Shown here: one piece after another, positions 55,043-64,000 of the stretch
Layout of the letters: the number at the start of each line of letters is the position of its first letter
Numbering within the stretch: the stretch's first letter is position 1
Source of the DNA: Acrasis kona
Lineage: Eukaryota > Heterolobosea > Eutetramitea > Acrasida > Acrasidae
Reading direction: 5' to 3'
NCBI GenBank assembly: GCA_026419775.2
Contig: JAOPGA020000625.1
Span: 25,132 to 89,131 of the forward strand
DNA: 64,000 nt
Made by a program: the position numbers and the translations under genes
Notes under the pieces: generated by a model
What the model saw: the letters and a program-made list of their open reading frames with translations, nothing else
Told to the model about the DNA's origin: nothing
Databases searched by the model: none

Positions 55043-55543
55043 TTAATCTTCGTCATTAATTAAATCGGTTTGTTTGGCTGGCGACATTCCGCGTGCTACC
55101 TTCTTTCTGATACGCTTGGGTCCCTTCATTGTATTCCACACCACCTTCTCTCTGTAGTTCACCACAATCTTTGGCATGTTAATCTCGATCTCATCACCTT
55201 CTGAATCGTAAACAACGTCTTGTTCTTCGAAGTCCTCTTTTTCGTTCAGGTTGCTATTGACAAAAGATGAGTATGATGCTCTGATTTGACGATATCGCTC
55301 CATTAATTCTCTGTAGTGTTGTGTTCTAGCGTCATAAAATAATGAATCTTCTATATCCTTGGGATTTGTAAGTGGTCTGGATTCTTCCTTTTCTTTTTTC
55401 GGCTTAAATACTTGTCTTATTGGGTACGTTTTTACTTCATCAAATTCAACAAATCTTGGTTGATAAAAAGTCTTTGTACTGTATGTATGTGTGGATATCA
55501 CACCGAGTCTCTGCAGACCCCTGAAATTGGATATGTGAAGCAT
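55043..55543 (-). CDS. Hypothetical protein, 166 aa, probable mitochondrial
   Basis: A single exon. The first 30 residues (MLHISNFRGLQRLGVISTHT) are basic with Ser/Thr and no acids, typical of a mitochondrial presequence. The middle is charged and helical (DARTQHYRELMERYRQIRAS), followed by an acidic stretch (EDFEEQDVVYDSEGDE) and a basic end (GPKRIRKKVARGM). I recognise no family; a mitoribosomal or assembly protein is possible. It shares a 33-bp divergent spacer with CACTIN. Confidence 0.6.
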   Translation of the reverse strand: MLHISNFRGLQRLGVISTHTYSTKTFYQPRFVEFDEVKTYPIRQVFKPKKEKEESRPLTNPKDIEDSLFYDARTQHYRELMERYRQIRASYSSFVNSNLNEKEDFEEQDVVYDSEGDEIEINMPKIVVNYREKVVWNTMKGPKRIRKKVARGMSPAKQTDLINDED

Positions 55544-55576
55544 TTTTGAGAGGTTGCGTATTACAATTCAATTTAG
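55544..55576. promoter_or_regulatory. 33-bp divergent intergenic region
   Basis: Only 33 bp separate the start codons of the probable mitochondrial protein (55543, minus) and CACTIN (55577, plus), implying a shared or embedded promoter. Confidence 0.45.
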
Positions 55577-57106
55577 ATGAAGAAGGATGCTGACCATGAT
55601 AACAACGGGGATGTTGCATCTTTGTTTGGGTATTCTAACGATGTGAATCCATATGGAGATACACAACTTACTGAAAAGTTCACGTGGAAGAAGAACAAAA
55701 AGCGCAACAAAGATGAAGATAGGGGCAGAAAGAGACCAAGACCAAGTGAAGAGGACCGTATCAAAGAAATTGCAGCAGTTAAACAGCGTAGAATACAGCG
55801 CGAACAAGATAAAAGACAATGGGAAGAAGCGCAAGAGCGTCTAACTAGAGAGCGTGAAAGGGCTACACATGATGACCACGAAAAAAAAGAGGAAGCATTC
55901 CATAGAAGACAGGCCAGATTACGGTCAGAAATACGTTTGAAGCAGGGAAGAGCTAAACCTTTTGATTTGATTGGTAAAAATTTAAAACTTTTGGATAAGA
56001 TGGAAGGTAGAAGTCAAGAGAGCTTGTGTCATCCTTTAGATCGAAGTGACGATGATGTAGACTATATGGTTGAAGTCAGAGAACCTTACGCCGTCATGGA
56101 AAAACTTTCAACCGAAGAATTAAAGGATCTCAAGAACGACATTGATCAGCACTTATCCATGGACTTTGATCACGTCGACTATTGGAATGCAGTCAAAATT
56201 GTTTGCGATGACGAAACACAAAGAGCACTACTAAGGGAACAAAGTACAGGAAACACTCCAAAGCAAACCATTCTTAACGAAGGTGTCCAGGACGAGATCA
56301 AGCAAGAGATTGAAGAAATGTTTTCAAACAAGAATTCTCTGGAACTCAAAGAAATGGAAGTCGACATTCAGGATACAATTGAGAAGGCTTCGTTAGGAGA
56401 TGACAGTATCGACGTTGAATTCTTCGAGAGTATGTTAAGGCACCTACGCGTATTCAAAGCAAGAGCCATGCTTAGAGAAATTCATGCAAAAGTGTTACAG
56501 CACCGTCTTGAACAACTCCAACAACAACCCACACCTGATCCATCACACCTATCAAAACCAGTCAAGAACACATCATTACAAAACAACAACATACAACAAG
56601 ACGTTGACACTTTGGACACCTTAACAGAAGATCAAATGTTATCTTCCGTACAGTTCGACTACGAAGATGGAGATGAAGATTTTGACGACCTCATCACCAT
56701 GCCAGATCCAAAGGACATGACCGTCTATAAACAAAACGATAAATATAGACCAAGAAAACCAAAATACTTTAATAGAGTTCACACTGGGTTCGAATGGAAC
56801 AAACACAATCGAACTCATTATGATGCGGACAATCCACCACCCAAAGTGATTCAAGGATACAAATTCAACATCTTCTACCCTGATCTTTTGGATAAGACGC
56901 AGACGCCTACGTATTATATCGATGCTGGAGAGACGCTTGATACTTGTTACGTTAGATTTCACGCGGGACCTCCTTATGAAGACATTGCCTTCAAGATTGT
57001 AAATAGAGAATGGGAGAAGACTTCAAGAAAAGGTTACAAGTGCACTTTTGAGAGAGGAATATTACATTTGTACTTTAAATTTAAAAAATATAAATACAGA
57101 AGGTGA
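55577..57106 (+). CDS. CACTIN: Cactin, spliceosome-associated protein
   Basis: A single exon of 509 residues, shorter than animal cactins (about 700-760) because the N-terminal arginine/serine region is reduced. The N-terminal half is a charged helix (EEDRIKEIAAVKQRRIQREQ). The mid domain matches the cactin middle region (PFDLIGKNLKLLDKME). The last 125 residues are the highly conserved C-terminal domain: RPRKPKYFNRVHTGFEWNKH, PPPKVIQGYKFNIFYPDLLD, RFHAGPPYEDIAFKIVNREW, ending KKYKYRR. Cactin associates with late spliceosomes and is required for faithful splicing. Confidence 0.96.
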   Translation: MKKDADHDNNGDVASLFGYSNDVNPYGDTQLTEKFTWKKNKKRNKDEDRGRKRPRPSEEDRIKEIAAVKQRRIQREQDKRQWEEAQERLTRERERATHDDHEKKEEAFHRRQARLRSEIRLKQGRAKPFDLIGKNLKLLDKMEGRSQESLCHPLDRSDDDVDYMVEVREPYAVMEKLSTEELKDLKNDIDQHLSMDFDHVDYWNAVKIVCDDETQRALLREQSTGNTPKQTILNEGVQDEIKQEIEEMFSNKNSLELKEMEVDIQDTIEKASLGDDSIDVEFFESMLRHLRVFKARAMLREIHAKVLQHRLEQLQQQPTPDPSHLSKPVKNTSLQNNNIQQDVDTLDTLTEDQMLSSVQFDYEDGDEDFDDLITMPDPKDMTVYKQNDKYRPRKPKYFNRVHTGFEWNKHNRTHYDADNPPPKVIQGYKFNIFYPDLLDKTQTPTYYIDAGETLDTCYVRFHAGPPYEDIAFKIVNREWEKTSRKGYKCTFERGILHLYFKFKKYKYRR

Positions 57107-57383
57107 AATGAAAATATTTGTTGTTTGATTTTTTTTTTGAATGTTGGAACTAGAATTGTAAACTACAGTTCAAAACGATAAACTTGGCGTTAAGAGCAAC
57201 TAAGGATAGTTGTTTATCCTTTTGAACAAGAGGATGAAGAAGACGAAGAGTAAAAAGAGTACCAGAATAATCTTACGCAAGATGATGGTGCTCTTTGTTA
57301 CTTGGATTTTTTAGTGTGGAGGTACTTCAAAGTTGCTCCTATATATATTCCTTTAAGTGACTATAAGATATTTATTAATACAA

Positions 57384-59185
57384 TCATCCCAAAACAAACA
57401 CTTCAATTTCATTCAGAGTCCATGCATTTAGACTTCCTGCAAGAGATTTTTGAGCCTCATCACTTCTAAATCCTCCCCTAAATGTGCTGTATGCATTTCC
57501 AACATTAGTGTGACCTGATTGTTATTAAATGTCTAAAAATATAAATATACAAACCTCTAGTCATACTAGAGTCAATGTAAATGTCGTAAGGATCAAAATA
57601 AGAAATTCCTCCACCACCAAAAGTAGGTCCGAAGCTTTCATGGTTGTAAATAGCTCTTTGGGGGTTCTTCACTTTCATCTTCCTTGTTCCATCATTGTAT
57701 GGGTTTACCAAACTAAAAATAAAAGTGTCACTCGCTAAGAATTGTAAAACTTCAACAACATAAATGCTCCATACCTGCTTGCCAACAATTTTTACTTGTC
57801 CATTGTTGAGAATTATAACCACCAAATACATAACCTTCTGTCGTTCTACATATCGTCATAGTGGGACCTTTATTATCACACAATTCATGAAATATTCTTG
57901 CCTTGAATCCATCTTTGGTTCCCTTGTACTGCATGACCCACTTCTTTTTAGTGATGCCATCACCTTGGTACCACTTGACAATGGTTTGTTTGTGTTGTTC
58001 GCTTAAAATTGTGGATCCATCAAACATACCAGTTTTGATATCTGACAGACCCTTTCGTTTCTGTGCTCTTTTACTACCAATGGATCTCTCAGGAGCACTC
58101 ATGTGCCGATATGCCTCCAGCAGCAACCAATCTGGTAACAACTGGAAAGGTTCCACAGCATCCGTCAACTCATAACTACTCATGAGAGGATATCGGACAA
58201 GAGGTAATAAATCGGACAACACTCCACGCAACATGATTTTATCTTCTTCTACCAAATGATGTGCAACCTCGTTTAACGAGACATCAGCACCCCTTATAAA
58301 ACTAGTCATAACGCTCATATATTTTTTATTACTGAACACAGAGTTCTCTCTTTTAAGAACTGGAGGATTATCAATCTCTTCTTCCTCCCAGCTAGTACAT
58401 TCGTCACTTTGGACGTCTGTCAGAGGAGGTCTCACAGGAACGGATTCTCTCTTTTTTAGTAGCTCCAGTTGTTCCTGATCTAAAGGCGTGATTTCATCGT
58501 CTATGACTTGTTCCTTCTTTTTCTGATATAGTTGGTCGATGCCCCACCTAATCATGCACCGAAATACATTAACTTCGTCACATGCGAGATATTCGCTGTC
58601 AAGTAATTGAAAAAGCGTGTCGCGGCTAATGTAAGGGAGATGGTCGCTCTGAAGTACCTCTTTTGTTTGATTTTTGATGAATTCCAAACAACATTGTACG
58701 AGATCCAAACAATTGTAACAATATGCTTGATCTAAAAGATTGAGGGCTGAAGTTGTGTCAATGTATTGCTTAATGTGTTCGACACAAATTTGTTTGAGCT
58801 CAGATATTTGCATTTCGTCTGCGGCTGCTAAAACATTAAGAGGATCCTTTGTACTTGATTGCGAAAGGTGAACTCTTCCACTGTATATGAAGAGCAATAC
58901 CTTGAGGAATGTTTCCGAGTCAATGTCTGGTTTTTTGATGATGGGATTTTGTTCAATTGACTCCCTCATACCGGAAGATACGAACATCCTGTAAAAGTAT
59001 TGAGATCTTTGGCACAGGATAACTTTATGAGCATGAATCAACAAACATTCTGGACCGACTTCAAATGTAACATCCGACAGTAGGGGATTGTTCACTAACT
59101 CACTCATGTCATTTGAAAATTTCCCGATATTGTTGAGTTCTACCACATCTTTGAACAGAGGGTTGTAGAATTTTCTTTCTATCAT
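57384..59185 (-). CDS. BTB-BACK-TLDc protein
   Basis: Exons 59185-57775, 57734-57555 and 57514-57384 (two 40-nt introns) give 573 residues. The start is the ATG at 59185, downstream of an in-frame stop. The BTB domain (about 30-150) shows LLSDVTFEVG, IHAHKVILCQRSQYFYRMF and KVLLFIYSG. A BACK-like helical region follows (CLDLVQCCLEFI; CDEVNVFRCMIRWG). The C-terminal TLDc domain spans the splice sites: FKARIFHELCDNKGPTMTIC, GYVFGGYNSQQW, then SDTFIFSLVNP, FGPTFGGGGISYFDPYDIYI and GSLNAWTLNEIEVFVL. The TLDc part may bind V-ATPase or act in oxidative-stress protection, as in TLDc proteins; BTB would link to Cullin-3. The second intron has an unusual donor, GTTTGT. Confidence 0.92.
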
Positions 59186-59365
59186 TATTTTGACAGATGT
59201 TACGGATGAACATGCCAAGAAGTTCGGAATTGTTCATTACAAACTATTCGATTTGAGGTGTGACATGATACCGTATTGCACCTTAACTTTTCTTTTAATT
59301 GTAAACATGGAAATTTGTTGGTCAACCCCGAATTGATAAATCCTCGTCTATACATAGATCAGAAA

Positions 59366-60799
59366 ATGGACAATCAACTACGCCGTCTTAAAGTACTCGA
59401 GGCACACATCATCCCTCACGATACACCAGTTCAAAAATCTCACGTAGAACTCAACTATACAAATGCTGAAAACGAAAAGGACAGAGAATGTCCTCGTGAG
59501 CGTGCAGTGATCATAACCGGCGCAAGAACTCCTTTCGTCAAGTCTTTTGGAGAGCTTATGACAGTAGATGCTATTGGACTCGGTGTCTCTGCAGTCAGTG
59601 GCCTTTTACAAAAAACTAAATTGAATCCCGAAATCATTGATGAAGTGATTTGGGGAAATGTTGTTGTTAATACAAAAGCACCCAACGTAGCAAGAGAAAT
59701 CATCATCGACTTGAATCTCCCTAAAAAAATCACCGGTGTCACCGTGAGCCGTGCTTGTCTCTCCGGGCTAGAAGCCATATTACAAGGTGTTCGTCTCATT
59801 GAAAGTGGACATGCACAGGTCGTTGTCGCAGGAGGTAGCGACTCCACTTCTAACGGAGAGGTCACATTACCACGTCACGTCGGTCATGCATTAGGCCAAT
59901 ACAAGTACGGAAGAGATCAAAATTCAATGAAGGGATACAAAAAGCTGCTCAAAGATGTAGGTAACCCAAAAACATGGATTCCAACACCGCCTGCAATTGC
60001 CGAACGCAGCACAGGATACACCATGGGATATCATGCCGACATGATGGCTGAAATCAATAACATTAGCAGAGAATCACAAGATGCATTGGCCATCGCCTCG
60101 CATTTGAATGCAGCTCGTGCTAGACGCGAAGGAAAGTTTACCGATGAGATTGTCCCGGTGACTGTCCCGGAGACTGGTAAAGTCGTCAAGAATGATAACC
60201 TCATCAGAGAGGAACAAGATCCAAAAAAGATTGCCAAGTTGAAACCAGCATTTAGAGGATCCGGAGTGGGTACCGTCACAGCCGCTTCATCATCTGCATT
60301 AACCGACGGTGCATCAGCAGTGTTAATCATGAGCGAAAGCAAGGCAAAGGAACTCGGATATCCAGTTGATGTTCGCGTCAAGTCATATGCAACCACTGCC
60401 TGTGACCCATTCCCACAATTACTTTTAGCACCCGCGTTGGCCATTCCAAAAGCATTGGACGATGCAGGAATAACACTACAGGATGTTGATTTGGTAGAGA
60501 TGCACGAAGCATTTGCAGCACAGGTCTTATCTACGTTGGCTGTTCTTGAAAACGAAGAGTTTTGTAAGAATAGGTTAGGAAAGGACTCTGCACTCGGAAG
60601 CGTGGATCCATCAAAATTAAATCCCAACGGTGGTTCCATTGCAATGGGACATCCATTTAGTGCAACTGGAGGTAGAATTGTAACGAGCGCCGTCAACGAG
60701 TTGAGGAGGACCGGAAAGAAACATGCATTAATATCAATTTGTGCAGCTGGTGGTTTGGGAGGAGTTGCCATTTTGGAGCGTGTTGATGAAAATAATTAA
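59366..60799 (+). CDS. 3-ketoacyl-CoA thiolase / acetyl-CoA acyltransferase
   Basis: The ATG at 59366 gives 477 residues; upstream codons in frame lack an ATG. Thiolase fold with active-site blocks: VSRACLSGLEA (nucleophilic Cys), HEAFAAQVL (His of the NEAF motif, as HEAF), GHPFSATGGR (His) and CAAGGLGG (second Cys). The HEAF and CAAGG forms, plus AKLKPAF...GTVTAA and TDGASAVLIM, match the mitochondrial trifunctional beta subunit/FadI branch. It performs the thiolytic step of fatty-acid beta-oxidation. Near the N-terminus RLKVLEAHI (residues 6-14) resembles a peroxisomal PTS2 (R-L-x5-H-x) although the last residue is I. Location is therefore open. Confidence 0.93.
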   Translation: MDNQLRRLKVLEAHIIPHDTPVQKSHVELNYTNAENEKDRECPRERAVIITGARTPFVKSFGELMTVDAIGLGVSAVSGLLQKTKLNPEIIDEVIWGNVVVNTKAPNVAREIIIDLNLPKKITGVTVSRACLSGLEAILQGVRLIESGHAQVVVAGGSDSTSNGEVTLPRHVGHALGQYKYGRDQNSMKGYKKLLKDVGNPKTWIPTPPAIAERSTGYTMGYHADMMAEINNISRESQDALAIASHLNAARARREGKFTDEIVPVTVPETGKVVKNDNLIREEQDPKKIAKLKPAFRGSGVGTVTAASSSALTDGASAVLIMSESKAKELGYPVDVRVKSYATTACDPFPQLLLAPALAIPKALDDAGITLQDVDLVEMHEAFAAQVLSTLAVLENEEFCKNRLGKDSALGSVDPSKLNPNGGSIAMGHPFSATGGRIVTSAVNELRRTGKKHALISICAAGGLGGVAILERVDENN

Positions 60800-60943
60800 A
60801 ATCTTGTACATCTTTTGATATGTTGTGTATGTTATTCTTCATCCATCCGAGCGTTGTGTTGTTGTTCGATGATAAACGAATTTTAATTGAGTTCAAACAA
60901 GGTTGTTCAATTAGATTTTTGAAATTCACACAATTAATAAAGG

Positions 60944-61999
60944 ATGGTCAGCAAGGGACTCATAAAGCGGAACAAGGAGGCAACACAACCTAAGGTGATT
61001 GAGAACTCTAAAACCTCTGTTGTTATTAGTGGAAGAAAGCAAAGCCAGCCTCTCCGCGAAGTTCTATCCTTCATAGTATGTGATGATGTTTAATGGTATC
61101 AAAATAACATTCAAAGAATAAACTCAGAGAACCCAACAATGTGAATTGGACAGGTCAGTCTCACAATTACCTACCCTTTGAGGAAGTTGTTGAGATTGAA
61201 AACTTATCCAAGCATAAGGATGCTTCCTTGTTCTTCTTGGGTTCACATACAAAGAAGAGACCAAACAACCTCACAGTTGGTCGTCTTTTCAACTATGAAA
61301 TGTTAGACATGATTGAGTTTGGAGTAGAAAATTACACACCCATGAAGGTAAGCCGCTCGCTCAATTCCTTTTTCAAACTCTGTTCAGAAAAAAGGTGTCT
61401 CTAATAGAGTCGAATCCAAACCATGCATACTTTTCAAAGGAGATGCTTTTGTTAACGACGACAACATGAAGATGGCACACAATCTACTACTCGATTCACT
61501 ACGTGGAAAGGAAGTGAAAGCAATCAATCTCTTGGGACTCGACCACGTCATTGTTTGTACAGCACTCAGCAACGACACAATTCAATTTTCACACTACGGC
61601 GTAGAGTATAAGCCCAGCGGTCAACAAACGCCCGTCGTCGAACTTGTTGAACTCGGACCAAACTTTGATCTAAAAATCAGAAGAACGAGATTCGCATCAA
61701 GCGAGCTCAGAAAGAAGGCATTAGAAGTACCACAAGAATTACGTAAGGGAAGACATCACAACAAGAACATCACAAGAGACGAGCTCGGAAATACCGAAGC
61801 ACGCATCCACGTCGACCAACAAGAGATTAAGACCATCGCCATCAAGAAATTCGAATCACTCAAGAAGAGAAGCAGAGACGAGATTGACAAGATGAACAAG
61901 AAGGCAGGACTTGACCAAGAAAGATTACAAGAAAAGAAAAACTTTTCGACAACCTCTTCTTCTGATGAACCCAGTGCCAAAAAATCAAAAAAACAATAA
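60944..61999 (+). CDS. RPF2: Ribosome production factor 2 (Brix domain)
   Basis: Three exons (60944-61075, 61117-61347, 61388-61999) with introns of 41 and 40 nt give 324 residues. Brix-domain blocks match RPF2: LFFLGSHTKKRPNNLTVGRL (human FMFGSHNKKRPNNLVIGRM), NYEMLDMIEFGVENY, ILFKGDAF, INLLGLDHVIVCTAL, FSHYGVEYK, LVELGPNFDLKIRRT and a Lys-rich C-terminal tail. It acts in the nucleolus with RRS1 to bring 5S RNP into the 60S precursor. For intron 1, acceptor CATTCAAAG was chosen because it alone keeps the frame through NKLREPNNVNW. Confidence 0.95.
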
Positions 62000-62020
62000 T
62001 TGTATTAAACTATCATTTAT

Positions 62021-64000
62021 TTATTGAGAATTGCTCATTAACAATGCTGTTCCTCTCTTTGTCCAGTGATCAGATGTCTTATCTCCGCTCTTCAAATCCA
62101 CACAAGTCACAAAAGCAGAACGATCCACGGTGCCCGCTCTTATTGGGAACAAGTACAATGGACAACTATACACGTCCTTACTTTGTGATTTCTTCTTTGT
62201 AGCAGCACCGTTAGAAGAAGCAGAAGGCACTGGTTTAAAGTGAATGATTGGCATGTCCACCATCAACTGCATCAACTTTGGTTCGCACAAACAAGAGTTA
62301 TCAGAGTCCCAACCAGCACCCTCCAAGTACAAACCAGATACATAAGCACCCTCTTTTGCACGTTGATGGAACGTAGTAGATGACGGCATTACGGTGTACT
62401 CAAAAGTAAGTTCGTCCACAGCAACACCCTGCGCTCTGGCCGCCGTTTGCTTCAAAGCAGTCAAGAATCCAGAAGGGAACGTAAATCCAGGTAACCAATA
62501 TACCACTGGCGTATCGCCATCTGCCCAATCCGACAGCTGCTTAATGCGACGCTGCAAATCGCGCGTCCATGATCCAAGTGGCTTTAACGAAGGATAAGCA
62601 ACGTGCCACATGTTCGGCACTTTACCAATCAACAAACAATTATAAACTTCTTCCAATTCTGCACTCATCACCACTTCTCCTCTAATACCCTTCAATAGAT
62701 CAGATAAGCTACTCTTGATGATGGTCAACAAGTGATTATAACGATAAATCTCTTGCAACAAGACAGTGTTTAGCGCACTTTCGTCTTGTTGCTGAGCCAT
62801 CTTTGTAGAAATCAAATCTGGTATTCTATTGTCCAATAAATCCTGAGCAGTTTGGAACACTCTATTCTCCGGCGTGTCTTGTTTATCGCGATGACTACTG
62901 CCACGCGAGTTATTACCACCTCCAGATGATTGCATGGGCGTCAATGCAATCAAACTATCCAACAAATCAATGGAATTGGATATTTGACTGCTAATGTCTG
63001 CATTAGAGTGTTGACCGAATGCCTCTGGTGGATCGTCGTTAGGTAACTCTGTTATGAACTTGTTATAAGAATCCAAATCGCCATCCACCGGTATAAAGTA
63101 CCTTTCGTCGGACGACAATTTGTAATTCTTTTGTTCCACCGCATTCATGTTCAAGTATTGATTGATATAGACGCTCAGTACTCTTCTGTCCATATCATCC
63201 GTTACTCTACCTCCATAGGAAATATCCGCTATCAGTACCCTCAATGCATCCCATTGAATTTGATCGGATTTGTCGTGATCTAGATATAATTTCAAAATGT
63301 TTTCTGAAATTGCAAAATCGGAATCGTTGAAATCATATGGAATGTTCCAACCCAACGTGCCGAATTTACTCCTCTCCAATAACACGCTATGGAACAAGGA
63401 TAACGAAAAGAGTAATTTCTTGTATAAATGTGGCCTGGGTGCGCTTTGTAATTGATCGTTGGTCAAGAATTTGTACAATCGTAATAAATTGCTCTTGAGT
63501 CCTTGTGGAGGTTCCGTTGTAATCTTTCTTGATTTTTGTAAAATGGTGATTGGGAATTTCGGATGAGGTTTGCTGCTGAGGAACAATCTAAAGTTGGAAT
63601 GAGGTTGTTGGTTGTTCGTGAATCCTTCGATGATTTCTTCTAATCGAACCATCCATTGGATCATGAGATGACAATTGGCCAAGTAGACCCATTCGCCGGT
63701 TTGACAAGATTGTTCGATGAATCGTTCGGCTGTCGTTTCCATTCCATCGCCCAGGGATAATGCGTTCAATCGAACCTTGTTTGTATTTGCTAATGTGTCC
63801 AATTGTTGTTGTGGGTCGACACCGGGCGAGAGGACGAATATAATGGGTTGGGTGCAGTTGCTGTTGGAAAAGATTTGCTTAATGTCGTTGACCGGCGGTT
63901 TGATGTAATCCGTACTTTCCATCTTTTGTGCAATGAAGTTCTTAATCATGAAGATCACGCGATCGGGCCTGACACATCTCACGATCATCATCTTGGCCCA
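62021..64000 (-). CDS. Dynein heavy chain, C-terminal part (window-edge partial)
   Basis: The frame is open from the window end (64000) to the stop at 62021: 659 C-terminal residues of a far larger protein. It begins in the linker before AAA6 (IVRCVRPDRVIFMIKNF) and includes the AAA6 block (PIIFVLSPGVDPQQQLDTLA; GEWVYLANCHLMIQWM; FRLFLSSKPHPKFPI; GLKSNLLRLY). The C-terminal domain ends FPIRAGTVDRSAFVTCVDL ... HWTKRGTALLMS. The ending RAGxxDRxSFV...HWxKRGTALLMS resembles the axonemal inner-arm I1-beta (DNAH2-like) heavy chain; that class call is from memory of the family and moderate. A Ser/Gly/Asn-rich insert (about 62900-62960) lies in the C-terminal domain. Confidence 0.93.
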   Translation of the reverse strand, partial: WAKMMIVRCVRPDRVIFMIKNFIAQKMESTDYIKPPVNDIKQIFSNSNCTQPIIFVLSPGVDPQQQLDTLANTNKVRLNALSLGDGMETTAERFIEQSCQTGEWVYLANCHLMIQWMVRLEEIIEGFTNNQQPHSNFRLFLSSKPHPKFPITILQKSRKITTEPPQGLKSNLLRLYKFLTNDQLQSAPRPHLYKKLLFSLSLFHSVLLERSKFGTLGWNIPYDFNDSDFAISENILKLYLDHDKSDQIQWDALRVLIADISYGGRVTDDMDRRVLSVYINQYLNMNAVEQKNYKLSSDERYFIPVDGDLDSYNKFITELPNDDPPEAFGQHSNADISSQISNSIDLLDSLIALTPMQSSGGGNNSRGSSHRDKQDTPENRVFQTAQDLLDNRIPDLISTKMAQQQDESALNTVLLQEIYRYNHLLTIIKSSLSDLLKGIRGEVVMSAELEEVYNCLLIGKVPNMWHVAYPSLKPLGSWTRDLQRRIKQLSDWADGDTPVVYWLPGFTFPSGFLTALKQTAARAQGVAVDELTFEYTVMPSSTTFHQRAKEGAYVSGLYLEGAGWDSDNSCLCEPKLMQLMVDMPIIHFKPVPSASSNGAATKKKSQSKDVYSCPLYLFPIRAGTVDRSAFVTCVDLKSGDKTSDHWTKRGTALLMSNSQ

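Noticed and set aside
57202-57221. Perfect hairpin AAGGATA-GTTGTT-TATCCTT
   Set aside because: A 7-bp stem in AT-rich spacer is expected by chance, and snoRNA boxes were not found around it.

Overview
The window is nuclear DNA of a free-living, flagellated, mitochondriate unicellular eukaryote. It uses the standard code (TAA, TAG and TGA all end genes), has very short spliceosomal introns (34-53 nt, mostly 36-44) and densely packed genes. Ciliary genes (meckelin TMEM67, a dynein heavy chain, ARMH1 and CCDC81 homologues, a BBS-type chaperonin-like protein) show that the organism builds a cilium. ATP10, VDAC, IDH3 and NOA1 show aerobic mitochondria. I cannot fix the lineage; a heterolobosean-like amoeboflagellate is a guess. 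There is no operon and no intact mobile element.

Layout. 1-23.9 kb: EF-hand protein (5' truncated), front-end desaturase, membrane dipeptidase, ATP10, chaperonin-like protein, NUDT21, a two-domain glycosyltransferase fusion, a long class-I-like myosin, nuclear 5'-3' exoribonuclease, ELP6, VDAC, ARMH1, an acidic protein and a MAP kinase. 23.9-28.5 kb: a gene-poor island with relics (BED zinc finger, transposase C-terminus, frameshifted ankyrin gene, hairpins, both ambiguous N bases) and one intact orphan ORF. 28.5-64 kb: dense again, with NOA1, a beta-trefoil protein, a large NCoR-like SANT corepressor, an EF-hand/coiled-coil protein, TMEM67, an unusual actin-related protein, TPX2, IDH3, an F-box/Ras-like fusion, a tandem-repeat membrane protein, CCDC81, CACTIN, a BTB-BACK-TLDc protein, a thiolase, RPF2 and the C-terminal part of a dynein heavy chain.

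Neighbouring genes mostly alternate in strand, giving convergent stops 1-51 bp apart and divergent starts as little as 26 bp apart. Neighbours are mostly not functionally related. The shared themes are cilium and cytoskeleton (dynein, meckelin, myosin, ARP, TPX2, CCDC81, ARMH1), RNA processing (NUDT21, XRN2-type nuclease, CACTIN, RPF2, ELP6) and mitochondrial or lipid metabolism (ATP10, VDAC, IDH3, NOA1, desaturase, thiolase).

The most notable items are a myosin whose tail holds four tandem TH1-like repeats and ends in a RhoGDI-like domain, an F-box protein fused to a degenerate Ras domain with a CAAX end, and a eukaryotic fusion of two glycosyltransferases known mainly as bacterial neighbours. 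Exon joins were inferred by eye from GT-AG sites, reading phase and family alignment; none was tested against transcripts.
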